Source: Euborellia annulipes (Eukaryota > Arthropoda > Insecta > Dermaptera > Anisolabididae). Taken from it: a DNA stretch of 64,000 nt. A program made the position numbers and the translations under genes. The notes beneath the pieces are model-generated. The model was given only the letters and a program-made list of their open reading frames with translations. It was not told the DNA's origin and searched no databases. Of the stretch, positions 22,140 to 32,813 are shown piece by piece (the first letter of the stretch is position 1; the number at the start of each line of letters is the position of its first letter). The stretch is taken from the NCBI GenBank assembly GCA_023213315.1, contig JAKCPI010000523.1, positions 57,990-121,989 of the forward strand, in the 5' to 3' direction.

Positions 22140-22545
22140 TGATTGACTCTTTCCCGGGTGTGTTTAGGGGTGGTTTCATTGAACAAATCTTTTTTTTTTA
22201 GGAATGAGGATGAATCCGGGTAGAAAGGGCCGGGGCCGGGTGCAGGGAACACATCTGCCGATCCGATGAGGCCAGCGGGCAAATCAAGGCAGCTGTGTGT
22301 GTGTATGTGTGTGCCGGTGTGTATACGAGAGCGCCTGGCAGGTGTTCCTCTCCATGGGAAAGCAACGAAGGCGCGTGGGAACGCGGGTACCCCGTAACCC
22401 GCCTTGACCCGTCCCCCCACATTACTCACACACACGCACACTCACACATTTATCGGGCCCCCCCAGCCCCATCTGCCTGCTGATAATTATGCAATATGCA
22501 AATCGGCAAGCCCGATTCGGTCAAGGTGCACTCGAGCAGTTCCCA
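22140..22545. promoter_or_regulatory. Single-copy GC-rich island, possible regulatory DNA
   Basis: Sharp rise in GC (GGGCCGGGGCCGGG, CGCGTGGGAACGCGGGTACC) about 2.3 kb beyond the emc coding exon on its 3' side. It includes TG/CA repeats and an octamer-like ATGCAAAT at 22495. The overlapping open frames on both strands come from base composition. An emc enhancer or unseen exon is possible. Confidence 0.3.
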
Positions 22546-24350
22546 CCAATTTCTAATTAATAACTTTTCCTAAAATTAAAGAGAAATTTTGGCAAGGATA
22601 GCAAAATTAAAAAAAAAAAAGATATATTTACATATAGTCAAATAAGAATTAATTAAACTATTATTTTCTTGATAATTATTTGGTAAAACATAATTAAAAG
22701 ATGATGCATCAGGGGAAATATAAATAATAAAAGAATTCAGATTTTTTTTTTTACTTTTTTTTTTCAAAGATCTCAAGAATTTGGCTAAGTAAATTAAAAC
22801 TTGGCCAAATTTTTATGAAGCTTTCAATTTAACCAAATTACTTAACTAATTTCCTTTTGCAAAAATCGTTTATATGCTAGATTTTTAAGTGAAAGTCAAA
22901 TTATATTCACAGATCTCATTTAAATAGATTTTTTTATTGTTTAGATGTCAATAGATTGGCGCTAATAAAAAATATGTGCGCAAAAAAAGGGTTATGTGCA
23001 TATTTTCTACTAGCGTCTGTCTATTACGCATTTCAAATTATCTATTATTATAACATAAGGTCATGAATCAAATTACCCAAAGAATTTGGAACCAAACGTT
23101 TTGGTCAATACATAATGAATAATTCATAGTGATTTTTTTGTATAAACAAATTATATGGGTAAATTATAGGTAGTGATAAAAAATAAAAAAAAGTGTTTAA
23201 TTTATATTTTAAAACAAATTCAATTGTTTTGTTTTTTATTTATTATTTTCATTTTTCACAATAATATTGTATATAATACACATTTCACATTTCATATTTA
23301 TTCTTTCTTACTCATTCATGATATATATTACAAAAAGCAAAAAAATTATAATAATATTTATTTAATATACACATTTGTACAAGGAGAAAAAAAAATCATT
23401 TTTTTTTCTGACTAAGATCACAGACAGTGGCGTGCCGCGTGACGCTTTAGAGGTCGGAGACAAAATCGGCATAAGTTTAACTCATAACCATTTTATATAA
23501 TCATACATACATTATTTAATCTTTATATTGCAACTATACTAATCGGAATGGTTCCGACCTTTGCGGCCCGCGCGCTCCAAAAAATACATCTACCATCAAA
23601 TGAATGAGATATAATCATAGTCGTAGAAAAGTCATTTCGGTTATCGGGGCAAAATCCTTAATTTTTAGTAATTAAATACTGGTATTTAGAAAAATTATTG
23701 GGAGGAAGATCGCCCCATGCTTTCTACGTCTATGAGGTATAATACTAATATTTAATTACAATAATAATTAACAGGTACGGGAAACGAAAAAGTGTAAACA
23801 AAAAGATGATCAAAAATGAATGAATAGGACTACACTGCAATTTTTTTTTTTTAAGAGTTCGTAGACTTTGAATGGAGCACTTGCACACAGGAACTCTTCA
23901 CGATAAATCACGTTCACAAAGTTTTTTTTTTTTTTTCATTTAAAAAAAAATAAAAGTCTGTGCTCTAAAAATGATGATGATGACTTGATGAAAATTAGGA
24001 TGATAGATAATAGAAATATGATGAGAATCTTCTAACAAGATACTGGTCTTGTGTCTGACGATGTTACTTTATCGAGGTGTACCGGTGTCTGTAAAAGAAA
24101 AAAAAAAGATATTTATAAATAGCTGGAAGAGTAGTCAAATCAGACAGTCAGTCAGTCGGATCGTCCTTAAACTATTTGGCGAGTGTTTAAATGATTGTGT
24201 CATTCGATTTTCTAAGCTCTATTTTCGTTGAATTGAAATTCTCAGGTGCCCAAATTGCTTTTCTCATTTCGCAAGAGTTGTTTTTTTTTTTTTTCTTTTA
24301 AGTCATAATAATAAATAATTCCGAAACTTTTCAAGTGGATAATTAGCAAT
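22546..24350. other. Spacer downstream of emc
   Basis: AT-rich with one GC-richer patch at 23420-23600 (CAGTGGCGTGCCGCGTG resembles a hAT-type end, without a partner). If emc has a distal last exon or long 3' UTR it could lie here on the minus strand; I cannot place it. Confidence 0.4.
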
Positions 24351-24372
24351 ATCTGAGAGGGCGTAGGCAATG

Positions 24373-24383
24373 TGCACGTGCAC
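24373..24383. promoter_or_regulatory. E-box palindrome TGCACGTGCAC
   Basis: Contains the core CACGTG. The same 11-mer recurs at 31520-31530. Hairy/E(spl)-type bHLH repressors bind such sites; relevance to emc is inferred from proximity only. Confidence 0.3.
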
Positions 24384-24688
24384 TTCTCAAGTCTGTTGTT
24401 ATGTTAAGATGCGAGCTCTATTCGCAGATGTTCAAAAAAGATTCACGCACACTTGCAAGAGATCAAGAGACAAGACAAGTTAAAGAGAGACCGTTATTCG
24501 ACTCCCGACTCGGTCATTCGCTGCCTGTTAAGACCAGGTGTGCAGCGAATCACGGCAAGAGACCCGTTCCCTTGGGACTTAGATTCCAAATCATGACATG
24601 TATTAATAATCTAGCATACGGAATTTGTGAAACTTTTTTTTGACAAGAGAAGATACTCGTGCAGAGGCGTACGAATGAGTCACGTTTT

Positions 24689-24709
24689 TTAAAGACTTTC
24701 TCTGCGCAT
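24689..24709 (-). CDS. emc: Candidate last coding exon of emc (weak)
   Basis: On the minus strand a CAG acceptor ends at 24710. The phase matches the donor of the first exon. The joined frame adds MRRESL and then stops (TAA at 24689-24691), implying an intron of 112 bp (24710-24821). The pyrimidine tract is poor, so the true second exon may lie further downstream. Included only because phase and distance are plausible. Confidence 0.2.
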   Translation of the reverse strand: MRRESL

Positions 24710-24821
24710 CTGTCTTTGAATATATCATATGACAGACAGACTTTCGCGTTTTTGTTGTTATCGTCCTTGTCAATAGACTTGACATATATAGCGAAGGTCG
24801 GTGATAGCGATAGAGACTTAC

Positions 24822-25229
24822 CGTGGGGAGGTGTTCAGGTGCGCAGGTGGCGGGCAAAGCGTTGGTTGCCAAGACACCCAAAGGTTGTCGTGGACTTGTT
24901 GCTGCCGCTGCTGTTGCTGGTGTGTTGTTGACAGGAATAGGGGATGGTCGGGTGGTGGCTGCAACTGCCGCTGCAGCAGCCGCCGCTGTGTTGATATTTG
25001 GGTGGCTTTCCAACGCGTATTGAAGATCGCAAATGTAATCAATCACGTGTTGGATAACTTCCAATTTGGAGAGTCGTCGATTCTTGGGCATAAATGGCAC
25101 AAGTTCTTTTAGTTTTGACAAATACATTTGGATTTCTTCGTTCTCGACATCACGACGATGCCGAGACACTCGACCGCCAACAACACTTGCTCCGCTAGTC
25201 GCACAAACGGCGGGGGTGATGGCTTTCAT
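24822..25229 (-). CDS. emc: extra macrochaetae / Id-family HLH protein, first coding exon
   Basis: Encodes 136 residues from the ATG at 25229 to a consensus donor (ACG/GTAAGT) at 24822/24821, phase 0. Reading on past the donor gives a frame to 24603 that looks like intron. Residues about 33-76 form the helix-loop-helix: helix 1 IQMYLSKLKELVPFMP, loop KNRRLSKLE, helix 2 VIQHVIDYICDLQ. The region before helix 1 (DVENEE) is acidic, with no DNA-binding basic region, which is the Id/Emc signature. Such proteins dimerise with proneural and other bHLH factors in the nucleus and block DNA binding. Two alanine tracts (about 82-92 and 106-110) follow the HLH, then SPRQPLGVLATNALP near the exon end; I recall a similar RQPLxVL motif in other insect Emc proteins. 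The GC content and codon use contrast strongly with the surrounding AT-rich DNA. Function is inferred from family. Confidence 0.93.
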
Positions 25230-25326
25230 CTTTTAACAAACACACTTGACAATTACACGAGAACAGAAAAACAAGCTAAGAGTAGCTAGTAGATATTTAT
25301 GACAAGCACAGTAACGTGAGTCTAAT
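25230..25326 (-). other. emc: emc 5' UTR (approximate)
   Basis: Lies between the probable start site, about 30 bp after the TATA box, and the ATG. The context of the ATG is AAAAGATGAAAG. The exact start site cannot be read from sequence. Confidence 0.55.
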
Positions 25327-25510
25327 GCCCCTTCCCCTTGAGTGCGGAGTTTTATACCCACTCCCCACTCCTGTCCATCTGGCGCCGCCTTCGTTACCAA
25401 TCAGAGAAGGGCTGCTCCCCTCTCTAAGCCTACAACCAATAGGCGTCTTCAAGCGCAGTCGCCGCACTCAGCCTTAACTCAAATTTTGGCCACCACGTGG
25501 CGCCCCAATA
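25327..25510 (-). promoter_or_regulatory. emc: emc core promoter with TATA, CCAAT boxes and E-box
   Basis: On the minus strand: TATAAAA at 25350-25356 (context GGGTATAAAACTCC), CTGATTGGT at 25396-25404, CTATTGGTTG near 25433-25442, and the palindromic E-box CACGTG at 25494-25499 (GCCACGTGGTGGCC). The segment is GC-rich and not repetitive. A bHLH-type site in the promoter of an HLH antagonist is consistent with feedback control, but that is inference. Confidence 0.7.
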
Positions 25511-25559
25511 CATCACTCGTTCTCTCTCTTTCACTCTCGTTAAATCACGGCGAAAGAAA

Positions 25560-26163
25560 AATTCATAATTTAGATTGACCATTTAAGAATCATTGACATT
25601 TCTATAGAACTAGTAATTATCATCGTGTCGTTTCTCCTGAAATAATTTTCATGACTTTTAAGGATAACTTTATCGTGGCTACAAAAGAAGGCAAGAATTT
25701 ATACTCATTCTCAAAAAGGCAATCAGCCAGTCACTTGTTGAAGTTATATTAGGTTACATATGAAGATAAAGTCGATATTTTTTTTTTGTTCCCATTCGTG
25801 GAGTGAAATTTGTCTTAGAAAATATAAATTAAACCAAAACATTTTATTTATTAATTATTTACCTATATTAATTTATCATTTACCAAATTAGGTAATTTCT
25901 TTTTGGTAAATAAAATTTAAAAAATTTACATTATATTTTTGTTTATATTTTGTCTTCTCTAATTTTTCTTAATCTTAGCTCTTTCCGACAAAATTTCATA
26001 TCAAATTTTAATAACATATCAACCCTTTAAAAATTATATTAAAAAAGATTTAACAAATTTTTTTATTCCAAACTTCAAAAATTTAGAAAATCACTTGTAT
26101 AAATAATTATTTAATTAATATGAAGATTAAGAAATGAGAACCAGCCTCTTATTCTCTCTCAAT
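25560..26163. other. AT-rich spacer upstream of emc
   Basis: No gene or repeat recognised. Confidence 0.5.
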
Positions 26164-26313
26164 ACTTTTTTTAACACTCACACTTTTTTTCATTCACACT
26201 CACACTCACACACACATTCACACAGTCAGCTCAGGCCATATAAGACTTTGACGATAACTATTGATTAATTAATATATAGGCCTATATTTGGGGTCCAGGG
26301 ATTCTTATTTAAG
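26164..26313 (-). mobile_element. 5'-truncated SINE1
   Basis: T-run, CACACT-rich tail, CAGCTCAGGCCATATAAGAC and GGGGTCCAGG, ending before the palindrome. Flanked by CTCTCTCAAT at 26154-26163 and 26314-26323. Confidence 0.85.
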
Positions 26314-26323
26314 CTCTCTCAAT

Positions 26324-27581
26324 CTTATATTTAATGAAAAATGACAAAAGGCTGGTTATTTTTATCTTTCCATATACATCACCCAGCGAGCGAAATATTA
26401 TTTAATATTTTTAAATCAATTTATTTTAATAATCTTTGGAATTCTTTAGCTACGATGTAAACCTTTCAGGAATAATAATATAAAGATAGGAAACATTGAT
26501 TACCTTAAGTGAAAGTGCATTGAGTGTAATTTGATTGTAATAGGCCTACCAATGTCAAGAATTCGTTTTATATAAATAAAAATTTTAGGGAATTACTAAT
26601 TATATGGCCGAAAAGAGTAAAAATAAATATATGCCCGTCGAGTTCATGGCTATAACCGTAATTCTGAATGTATTAATCTACTAATAAAATTGATAATCCA
26701 AGAGTTTTTCCAATAAAAGAGTAAATTTTTTGGTTTGTCAACTTTGACTTTTTAATAACGTTATTCATTAATAAAGTTTTTGTCTCAACTAAAATTCTTC
26801 GTCAGCTCATAAATATTATTTATATCAACAAATATAGACCTACTTTAAATGAGATTCGAAATTGAATGTTACTTTTTGATAACATTCACCCATCCTTAAC
26901 CATCTCAAATTCTTAAAGAAACAAATAACGAATAAAAACCTCAAATCAAGGCTGTCATTTTTTTTTCTTTTATTCCCGAGTGTTGATTGGCTAAAGAGAA
27001 GAGGAGATCAATGAAAAAACTCCATTCAAAAGATGCTTGATAAATAAATAAAAATGGACCGCAAGAGAAAGAGTGGTTATCAAGTTTTTCGCTGTCTGAT
27101 CCTGGTTTTATTGGTTTTTGGTTGCCTCCTCCCTCACAATTTCTAAATTCCAATGCGTCGAACATTTCGCAAAACCACACACATACACATACTACAAAAC
27201 ACAGTCAGAGAAACCATTTCCTTTTGCTTTCCTCTGCCTCTTTCTTTAATCAATGGCTTGGTTTGAAAAAAAAACGGTCATCATTTCTTATATAAAAAAA
27301 AAAAAAAATATCAAATGAATTTGACGTTTATTTAATAGATTTGTTAATGTCAACAAATAAATTCGATTTATTAATGATTAGAGAAAAATTCGATGATTCA
27401 TATATTATTATAATGCAGAATCAATATTCTTAGAATATCTTAAAGAAATATTTATGGAATTTGAATTTATGAAATTGGTCTTTGTTAAAATTTTAAAAGA
27501 TTAAGACTTCTGTTATTTTAGATAATTTTTTATCAAGAGCTTAATTTAAACAAGTTAAAGTATTTAAAACAGCATATGGTT
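26324..27581. other. Spacer
   Basis: AT-rich. The 79-codon minus frame at 26941-27180 overlaps a less AT-rich patch but has no other support. Confidence 0.45.
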
Positions 27582-27600
27582 GTATAATAATTATTATTCT

Positions 27601-27845
27601 TTGCTCAGGGGCCCACCCTTGTGGGTACGTGGATGGCGATCACGAGCTGCCCGAGCTGGGACAGACAGTCCTTCAGTTCTTTAAATGTCTGTCTCTTCCT
27701 TCCTCTTTTCAACAGTGGTTAGACCGTGTGACGGGCCTGTCTGTCCTATTTTTTCTGGTCGTACAAACGTATGATAGGGTTGGAGGGAAAGAGTGAGGTC
27801 CGCCGACCCCGCATCACGGGACAAGGCGAGGAGAGAAGAAGAATA
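27601..27845 (+). mobile_element. SINE2, full length
   Basis: Starts TTGCTCAGGGGCCCACCC and ends with CGCCGACCCCGCATCACGGG and GAAGAAGAATA. Exact 19-bp duplication GTATAATAATTATTATTCT at 27582-27600 and 27846-27864. The consistent start in all copies suggests a complete short element rather than random LINE truncations. No pol III boxes are obvious, so the promoter type is unknown. Confidence 0.9.
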
Positions 27846-27864
27846 GTATAATAATTATTATTCT

Positions 27865-28709
27865 CGAATTCTTAGGCTTGTATTCAGAAATAGTCTAGTA
27901 TTAAAGAAAATTTTAACTCTTCTTTTTTTTTTAATTGAAATTTTTTTTTAAGAGGGTTAAAGAAAATTTTTTGATTCATCGATTTTAAAAAAAAATTTAA
28001 TTTAAGAACTTTCATATTTATATATAAAAATTGAATTGGCATTTAATAATCACCTAAAATAATTGATATTAAATCGAATTCACCAGGCATATAGACTATA
28101 TGTTTACATATAATTTATTTTATAATCAACATTAATAATATTTATCCTTCACCTAAGTAGTGAACTTGTTTATTTGCCGAAAAGCAAACAAAAGATGTTT
28201 GTCAGTCTGCACTTCGCATTCCGCGAATCTTCGTTGTCAGGGCATTTGCCAAATGGCCCCTTCGCTATTTCAGGGATGTCGATTTCGAGCTTTAATTGAC
28301 TGCCAAGTATCAAGGAATGATTGAAAAAAAAATACTTATATAAACATATTTCATACTTTATAAGAATGACGAATCAGATATTTTGAAAAATTACATTTAA
28401 ATTAATAACTTCTTTTGATAAAATATTTCAATTATAAATAATTTTTTTATTTAAATTGTGATTGTATTTTTGTTGGTGGACCTTGGAGGCATACGCATCA
28501 TGGAGCCGAAAATTAATCATATTTATGATAGGCATCGTCGAATTCTGAAGTATGCAGAAAATTATGTTTTATTTCATACTCTGAAGAGGCCTAATAGTTT
28601 AAATTTTCCATAAGTGGATGTTTCTCTTCTTGTCAATAGTAATTGAGCTAGGCCAGGAAAAATAGACGAAGAAAATTTGACTGAGAATAAAAAAACCCTA
28701 AAAAGCCGA
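27865..28709. other. Spacer
   Basis: 28200-28310 is less AT-rich (CATTCCGCGAATCTTCG) and may be single-copy conserved DNA. Otherwise nothing. Confidence 0.4.
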
Positions 28710-28901
28710 TTTTTACTTTCTCATATCTATATATGTAATATATACCTATATATAAAGAGAAAGTATTGAATTCGATGTCGAAAGGGCCAAAGAAAATTAC
28801 TAGTACTTTTTACTGATGCACTTTTTCAGTTTTTTTCGATTTTCTCAAAATTCGCTCCAACGATTTTGATTTAAATTAAAAAATCAAGTCACACCAGATT
28901 C
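28710..28901 (-). mobile_element. HP1 with large internal deletions
   Basis: Right hairpin, a jump to GGGCCAAAGAAAATTACTAG, the CTTTTTCAG segment, then a jump to GTCACACCAGATT. Both ends survive, the middle does not. Confidence 0.75.
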
Positions 28902-29591
28902 TTTGTAAAGGCATTTAAATATTTATTAATTTGAGAGTAACAAACTGTATTAAATTTAAATTTTTTTAGAAAATTTATTGCTTTTAATTTTGACTTCAGT
29001 AATTTTTTTTTTTTTTTTATACATCATTTAACTTTAGCTTTTGATGAAAGCTAATTTACGACAACTTCAATCATATTTATATTCGCTTAAATTTCTAATA
29101 ATAAATAAACAATTCTCTTCAATAAATATTTTCAATTTATCAACAGCTGTGATATCTTTATTAAAAAAAAAAAAAAAAAAAAAAATTCTCACGCGTTAGA
29201 CCAACGCAACACCTGTGTAGTTTAGAAGTTTAGAGTGAAAGAGAAAAGGAAGAAGTTTTAACTCAAAATTCTTACCTGGTATATGAATAAGAGTGAGTTT
29301 AAAAGAAAATTCCAGCTAGTAATTTTTATTAAAAATTTTCTGTATATCACTAGTTTCGAAAAGTTTCGTTTCTTAAGAAAAAATAATTGTTTATTAATCA
29401 TAAAGGCCTGCATGTATAAATTCTTATAAAACGTTTAAAAATATAATTACATAGGCATATTATTATTTAAAAAATCAATATCTCAAATCTCATTTAGTGG
29501 TAGTCTCATTTCAAGCCCAAGAGGCGAGTACTCTACCACTGTGTTCCCAGGGACTAATAAAAAATTTCTTGTTTAATTTCTTTTTTTTCTT
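28902..29591. other. Spacer with a tRNA-like stretch
   Basis: A run of about 24 A at 29162-29185. 29490-29545 on the minus strand reads AGTGGTAGAGTACTCGCCTC, a tRNA A-box-like sequence, without a full cloverleaf. It may be a decayed SINE or tRNA pseudogene. Confidence 0.35.
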
Positions 29592-29862
29592 GCCCTCGGG
29601 GCATGGCGTAGAGGTTAGCGTGCTAACCTCATATACCAAACGTCGCGGGTTCGGACCCCAGGCAGTCCGATGATTTTATTTAAGCCAATTGGATACCAAA
29701 TGGCTTAAATAAGAATGCCTGGACCCCATATATGTATATTTATCAATAACGGATATCGTAAAAAGTCTTATATGGCCTGAGTTGCCGAAAAGACTGTGTG
29801 GATGTGTGTGTGAGTGTGAGGGTGAATGAGAATAAAGTGTGAGTGTTTAAAAAAAAAAAAAA
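29592..29862 (+). mobile_element. SINE1, full length and well preserved
   Basis: Head GCATGGCGTAGAGGTTAGCG, B-box CGCGGGTTCGGACCCC, palindrome TTTAAGCCAATTGG / CCAAATGGCTTAAA, CCTGGACCCC, CGAAAAGACTGTG, TG-rich tail, poly-A. Best plus-strand reference copy. Confidence 0.92.
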
Positions 29863-29887
29863 TTTTTTTCTTTAATTGTTAACATTT

Positions 29888-29955
29888 TCGCAACTGTCGC
29901 AAAAACCCTCCTCGCCGACCCCGCACCGCGGGAATAATAAAGGCGAAGAAAGAAG
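29888..29955 (+). mobile_element. SINE2 3' end fragment
   Basis: CGCCGACCCCGCACCGCGGG followed by AATAATAAAGGCGAAGAAAG; a truncated copy just after SINE1. Confidence 0.75.
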
Positions 29956-30357
29956 ATTTAATTAATTTCCTGATTTCAGATCATTTTTATAATTCATGCT
30001 TTCTATCATTTACCGGTAGATCCAGCCCTCCCATAGGAAAAGATATTAAAGAAATTTTATTTAGCCCTATATATTTTATAGGACTGATAGGACCTAATAT
30101 CCATTCCATTAATAAATATTAGTTTACTTTAATAACAAAAAATATAGCTACCGATCTGTATTTGAGACAATTAATGTTCTAAGAATGACAAGACTGATGC
30201 TAGAAACGTTAACAATTAAAGAAACAAAATTTAATAATTTTTAATATTATTTGGCTGTCATCTAGTAAAAAAAACTCATAATAAAATATTTCTTGTTTGG
30301 TTCATTTTATCAAAAGTTTGTATATTAAAAGTTATTAAATTTATATTTTTTGATTGA
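29956..30357. other. AT-rich spacer
   Basis: No gene or recognised repeat. Confidence 0.5.
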
Positions 30358-30361
30358 TTAA

Positions 30362-31151
30362 GGTTGTTCGGATAGTACATCGTAAGTCATAATAGAATCT
30401 AAATTTTTTTTTAAATAAAATTAAAAATTTGAATGCCAAAATTCCTTATTATAATTTAGTCGTGACCTATCATAGTTTATAATTGGATTAAGTTAATAAT
30501 TTAATTACCAAAAATAATAAATGAATGACTTTCGACTTGAGTAGTTTTTCACGTAATATAGAACTGGCAACATTGCATTCATCAACTATCAATTTTAAAT
30601 CTTAAACGCCTTAAATTTTATTTTATTTAATATATTACAATGTTTAATGCAAATCAGTTTAAACACAATGGACGATTTGCGAGAAAAAATATTGTAAAAT
30701 TGAAAAAAAAAATGTATCTGACATAGAGATAAGACACTTATGCTATGCGACGTTGCCAGGCTGGTCTGACTCTCGAGAATTCATTATTTTTAAATATTAG
30801 CGACTGTCATTTTGGAGAATTTTTTGACTTTCTTGTTAAAATATCTTTAAAAGCGGTCAGCAGAAACTTTTGGTTTTATTTTTAACGTATTCCTCGGAAG
30901 TGAATTAATAAAATGTAAGTTTTTTGTTTTTGTATCATTTGCACAGATGCCTATATAATTCGATATGTGTGCGTTTCGTCGTTATTCCCCATAGGCTACA
31001 TGTTAAATTTCAATTTTTTAAAAATTAATTACACGATAACCCTGTGTCAGATCTGCTTCAAAATTTTATTTTATACGTATTTGATAGTGATTAATAACAT
31101 ATTAAAAAATTAGCTTTTAATCTACTCAAGTGCTTTAATGTCCGAACAACC
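30362..31151. mobile_element. Putative TIR element, about 790 bp
   Basis: Begins GGTTGTTCGGA and ends TCCGAACAACC. It is flanked by TTAA at 30358-30361 and 31152-31155, or equally well by TA if an AGGTTG terminus is assumed. TTAA would suggest piggyBac-like, TA a mariner-like source. No transposase frame. Confidence 0.55.
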
Positions 31152-31379
31152 TTAATTGATCAACAGGTAATATGACAAAACTTACAAATAAACATATCCA
31201 ATCATCATTCATTGCCATTCATTGCCATTCATCAAAATCTCAATTGTGATTTGGTAACGACACCTTTGAATAAGTGTGAAATGAAATTATTAAACTTTTT
31301 ATAATTTACTTATCTGACAATACACAAAATTTATTAGACAATTAACAAATAAGCAAGTATAATTTGGCATAGATCACCA

Positions 31380-31540
31380 TCTGGCAAATCCTAAGTCTGA
31401 GGCTATACAAGAAGGCTACACGCAGGGGAGTAATTAGTCGTTGAAAAGCGATTGGGCCGGATTAACCGGTTCCCCTTAGCTTAACTGACTGATATTAAAA
31501 TATTTACTATTGCACACGATGCACGTGCACACAGCAGACC
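31380..31540. promoter_or_regulatory. Single-copy island with Grainyhead-type and E-box sites
   Basis: AACCGGTT at 31464-31471 matches the palindromic Grainyhead consensus. TGCACGTGCAC at 31520-31530 repeats the 11-mer near emc. Less AT-rich than surroundings, no frame. About 6 kb upstream of the emc start. Confidence 0.3.
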
Positions 31541-32144
31541 TATAAACATCCAGAGTATTTATTATATATGATATCATTCGAGAGAGAAAGAGAAAGAGAT
31601 ATTCGATATCATGATATAGGCCTACTATATTCGGCTCGATCATGTTTTTTTTAATTGGTAGATTAATAAATGAACAAGTTATTAAAATAATATATATTTT
31701 TAGTTATTGTGATCTAATGTTCGTATTTGTGTGTGTTAACTTTGAAAGCCCTTTTGGGAGGGCCCAAATAGGGCCCACCTGTGCACCCCCCCCCCCTCTC
31801 TCTCTCTTTAACAAATCCCATTCAAGGACAACAAATATCTTTTCAAAAGAAACGAGACTTTGTTTGCGGACAAAAAAATGCTAATGGAATTTTTTAATAT
31901 ACAGTATTATATACGTAGGCTATATAGTATTTTATATTTAAAGAAATATATTAAAAGATGTCCGACTCCGCATACATACCTAACGTACTACATTTGAAAA
32001 TTTATCAGTAGCTAAATAATTGAAGGGAGGTGCCCTGTGCCTAGAAAAGTTAACACTTCTGTCAGGTAAAAAAATTATAATGAAAGATTAAATAAATTCA
32101 GGCAAGAATAAGAGATTGATTTATAAAAAAATTTGCAGAGAAAT
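31541..32144. other. Spacer
   Basis: GAGAGAAAGAGAAAG repeat near 31580, C/CT run near 31785. No gene. Confidence 0.45.
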
Positions 32145-32482
32145 AAAAAACTGAAGAAGTACATCAGTAAAGTACTAGTACTCTTTGGTCGATTTTGTTC
32201 AAAAGCTTCGTGTCACGTCCCAGGGGTGGGGGGGGGGGTACCTAACTTAAATATAAAATTTCAACCTCCTAGTTCTTTTCGTTCTTGAGATAACTGTTAT
32301 TTTGTTCACAGACAGACACACACACAGACATATCATGTCGCGAAAACCACTTTTTTGGAATCAGGGAAGCTAAAAACGTGTATATCCATCAAAATCTCAA
32401 CATCGAATTTTTTACATGATTCTAATACTTTCTCTCTGTATATATACATATATACATAGGTAAGAGTAAGAGTAAGTAAAAA
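32145..32482 (+). mobile_element. HP1, right half
   Basis: From the AAGTACATCAGTAAAG segment through CGTGTCACGTCCC, a G-run, CACAGACAGACAC and the right hairpin. The left hairpin is missing. Confidence 0.8.
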
Positions 32483-32550
32483 TTATATGAGGAAGAAAAA
32501 TTTTGTTTATAGAAAATTTTTGTTTGGTTTGGAAATAAATTATTCCTAAT

Positions 32551-32813
32551 TTTTTTTTTTTTTTAACACTTTCCCATTTACACTCACATTCACACACACA
32601 CATACACCCACTCTTTTTCGGCAACTTAGGCCATATAAGACTTTAAACGATACTAGTATTTATAATATATATCCATTTGGGGACCAGGCATTCTTATTTA
32701 AGCCATTTGGTATCCAAATGGCTTAAATAAAATCATCGGACTACCTGGGACCCGAATCCCCGATCCTTGGCATACAACGCAGGCGCGCCACCAACTACGC
32801 CAAGCCCGGGGGC
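32551..32813 (-). mobile_element. SINE1, full length, diverged
   Basis: All family blocks are present. The B-box complement is altered (GACCCGAATCCCCGATCC). The head ends AAGCCCGGGGGC. Confidence 0.85.

Noticed and set aside
22133..22441. Overlapping frames on both strands in the GC-rich island
   Set aside because: Several frames are open at once because stops are rare in GC-rich sequence; no domain, no splice structure that keeps a frame.
24603..24821. C-terminal extension of the emc frame past 24822
   Set aside because: A consensus donor GTAAGT sits exactly where similarity to Emc-type sequence ends; the extension reads like intron.
24801..25112. Plus-strand frames opposite emc
   Set aside because: Shadows of the GC-rich coding exon, including antisense alanine tracts.
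29490..29545. A tRNA gene
   Set aside because: A-box-like sequence only; the arms do not form a cloverleaf.
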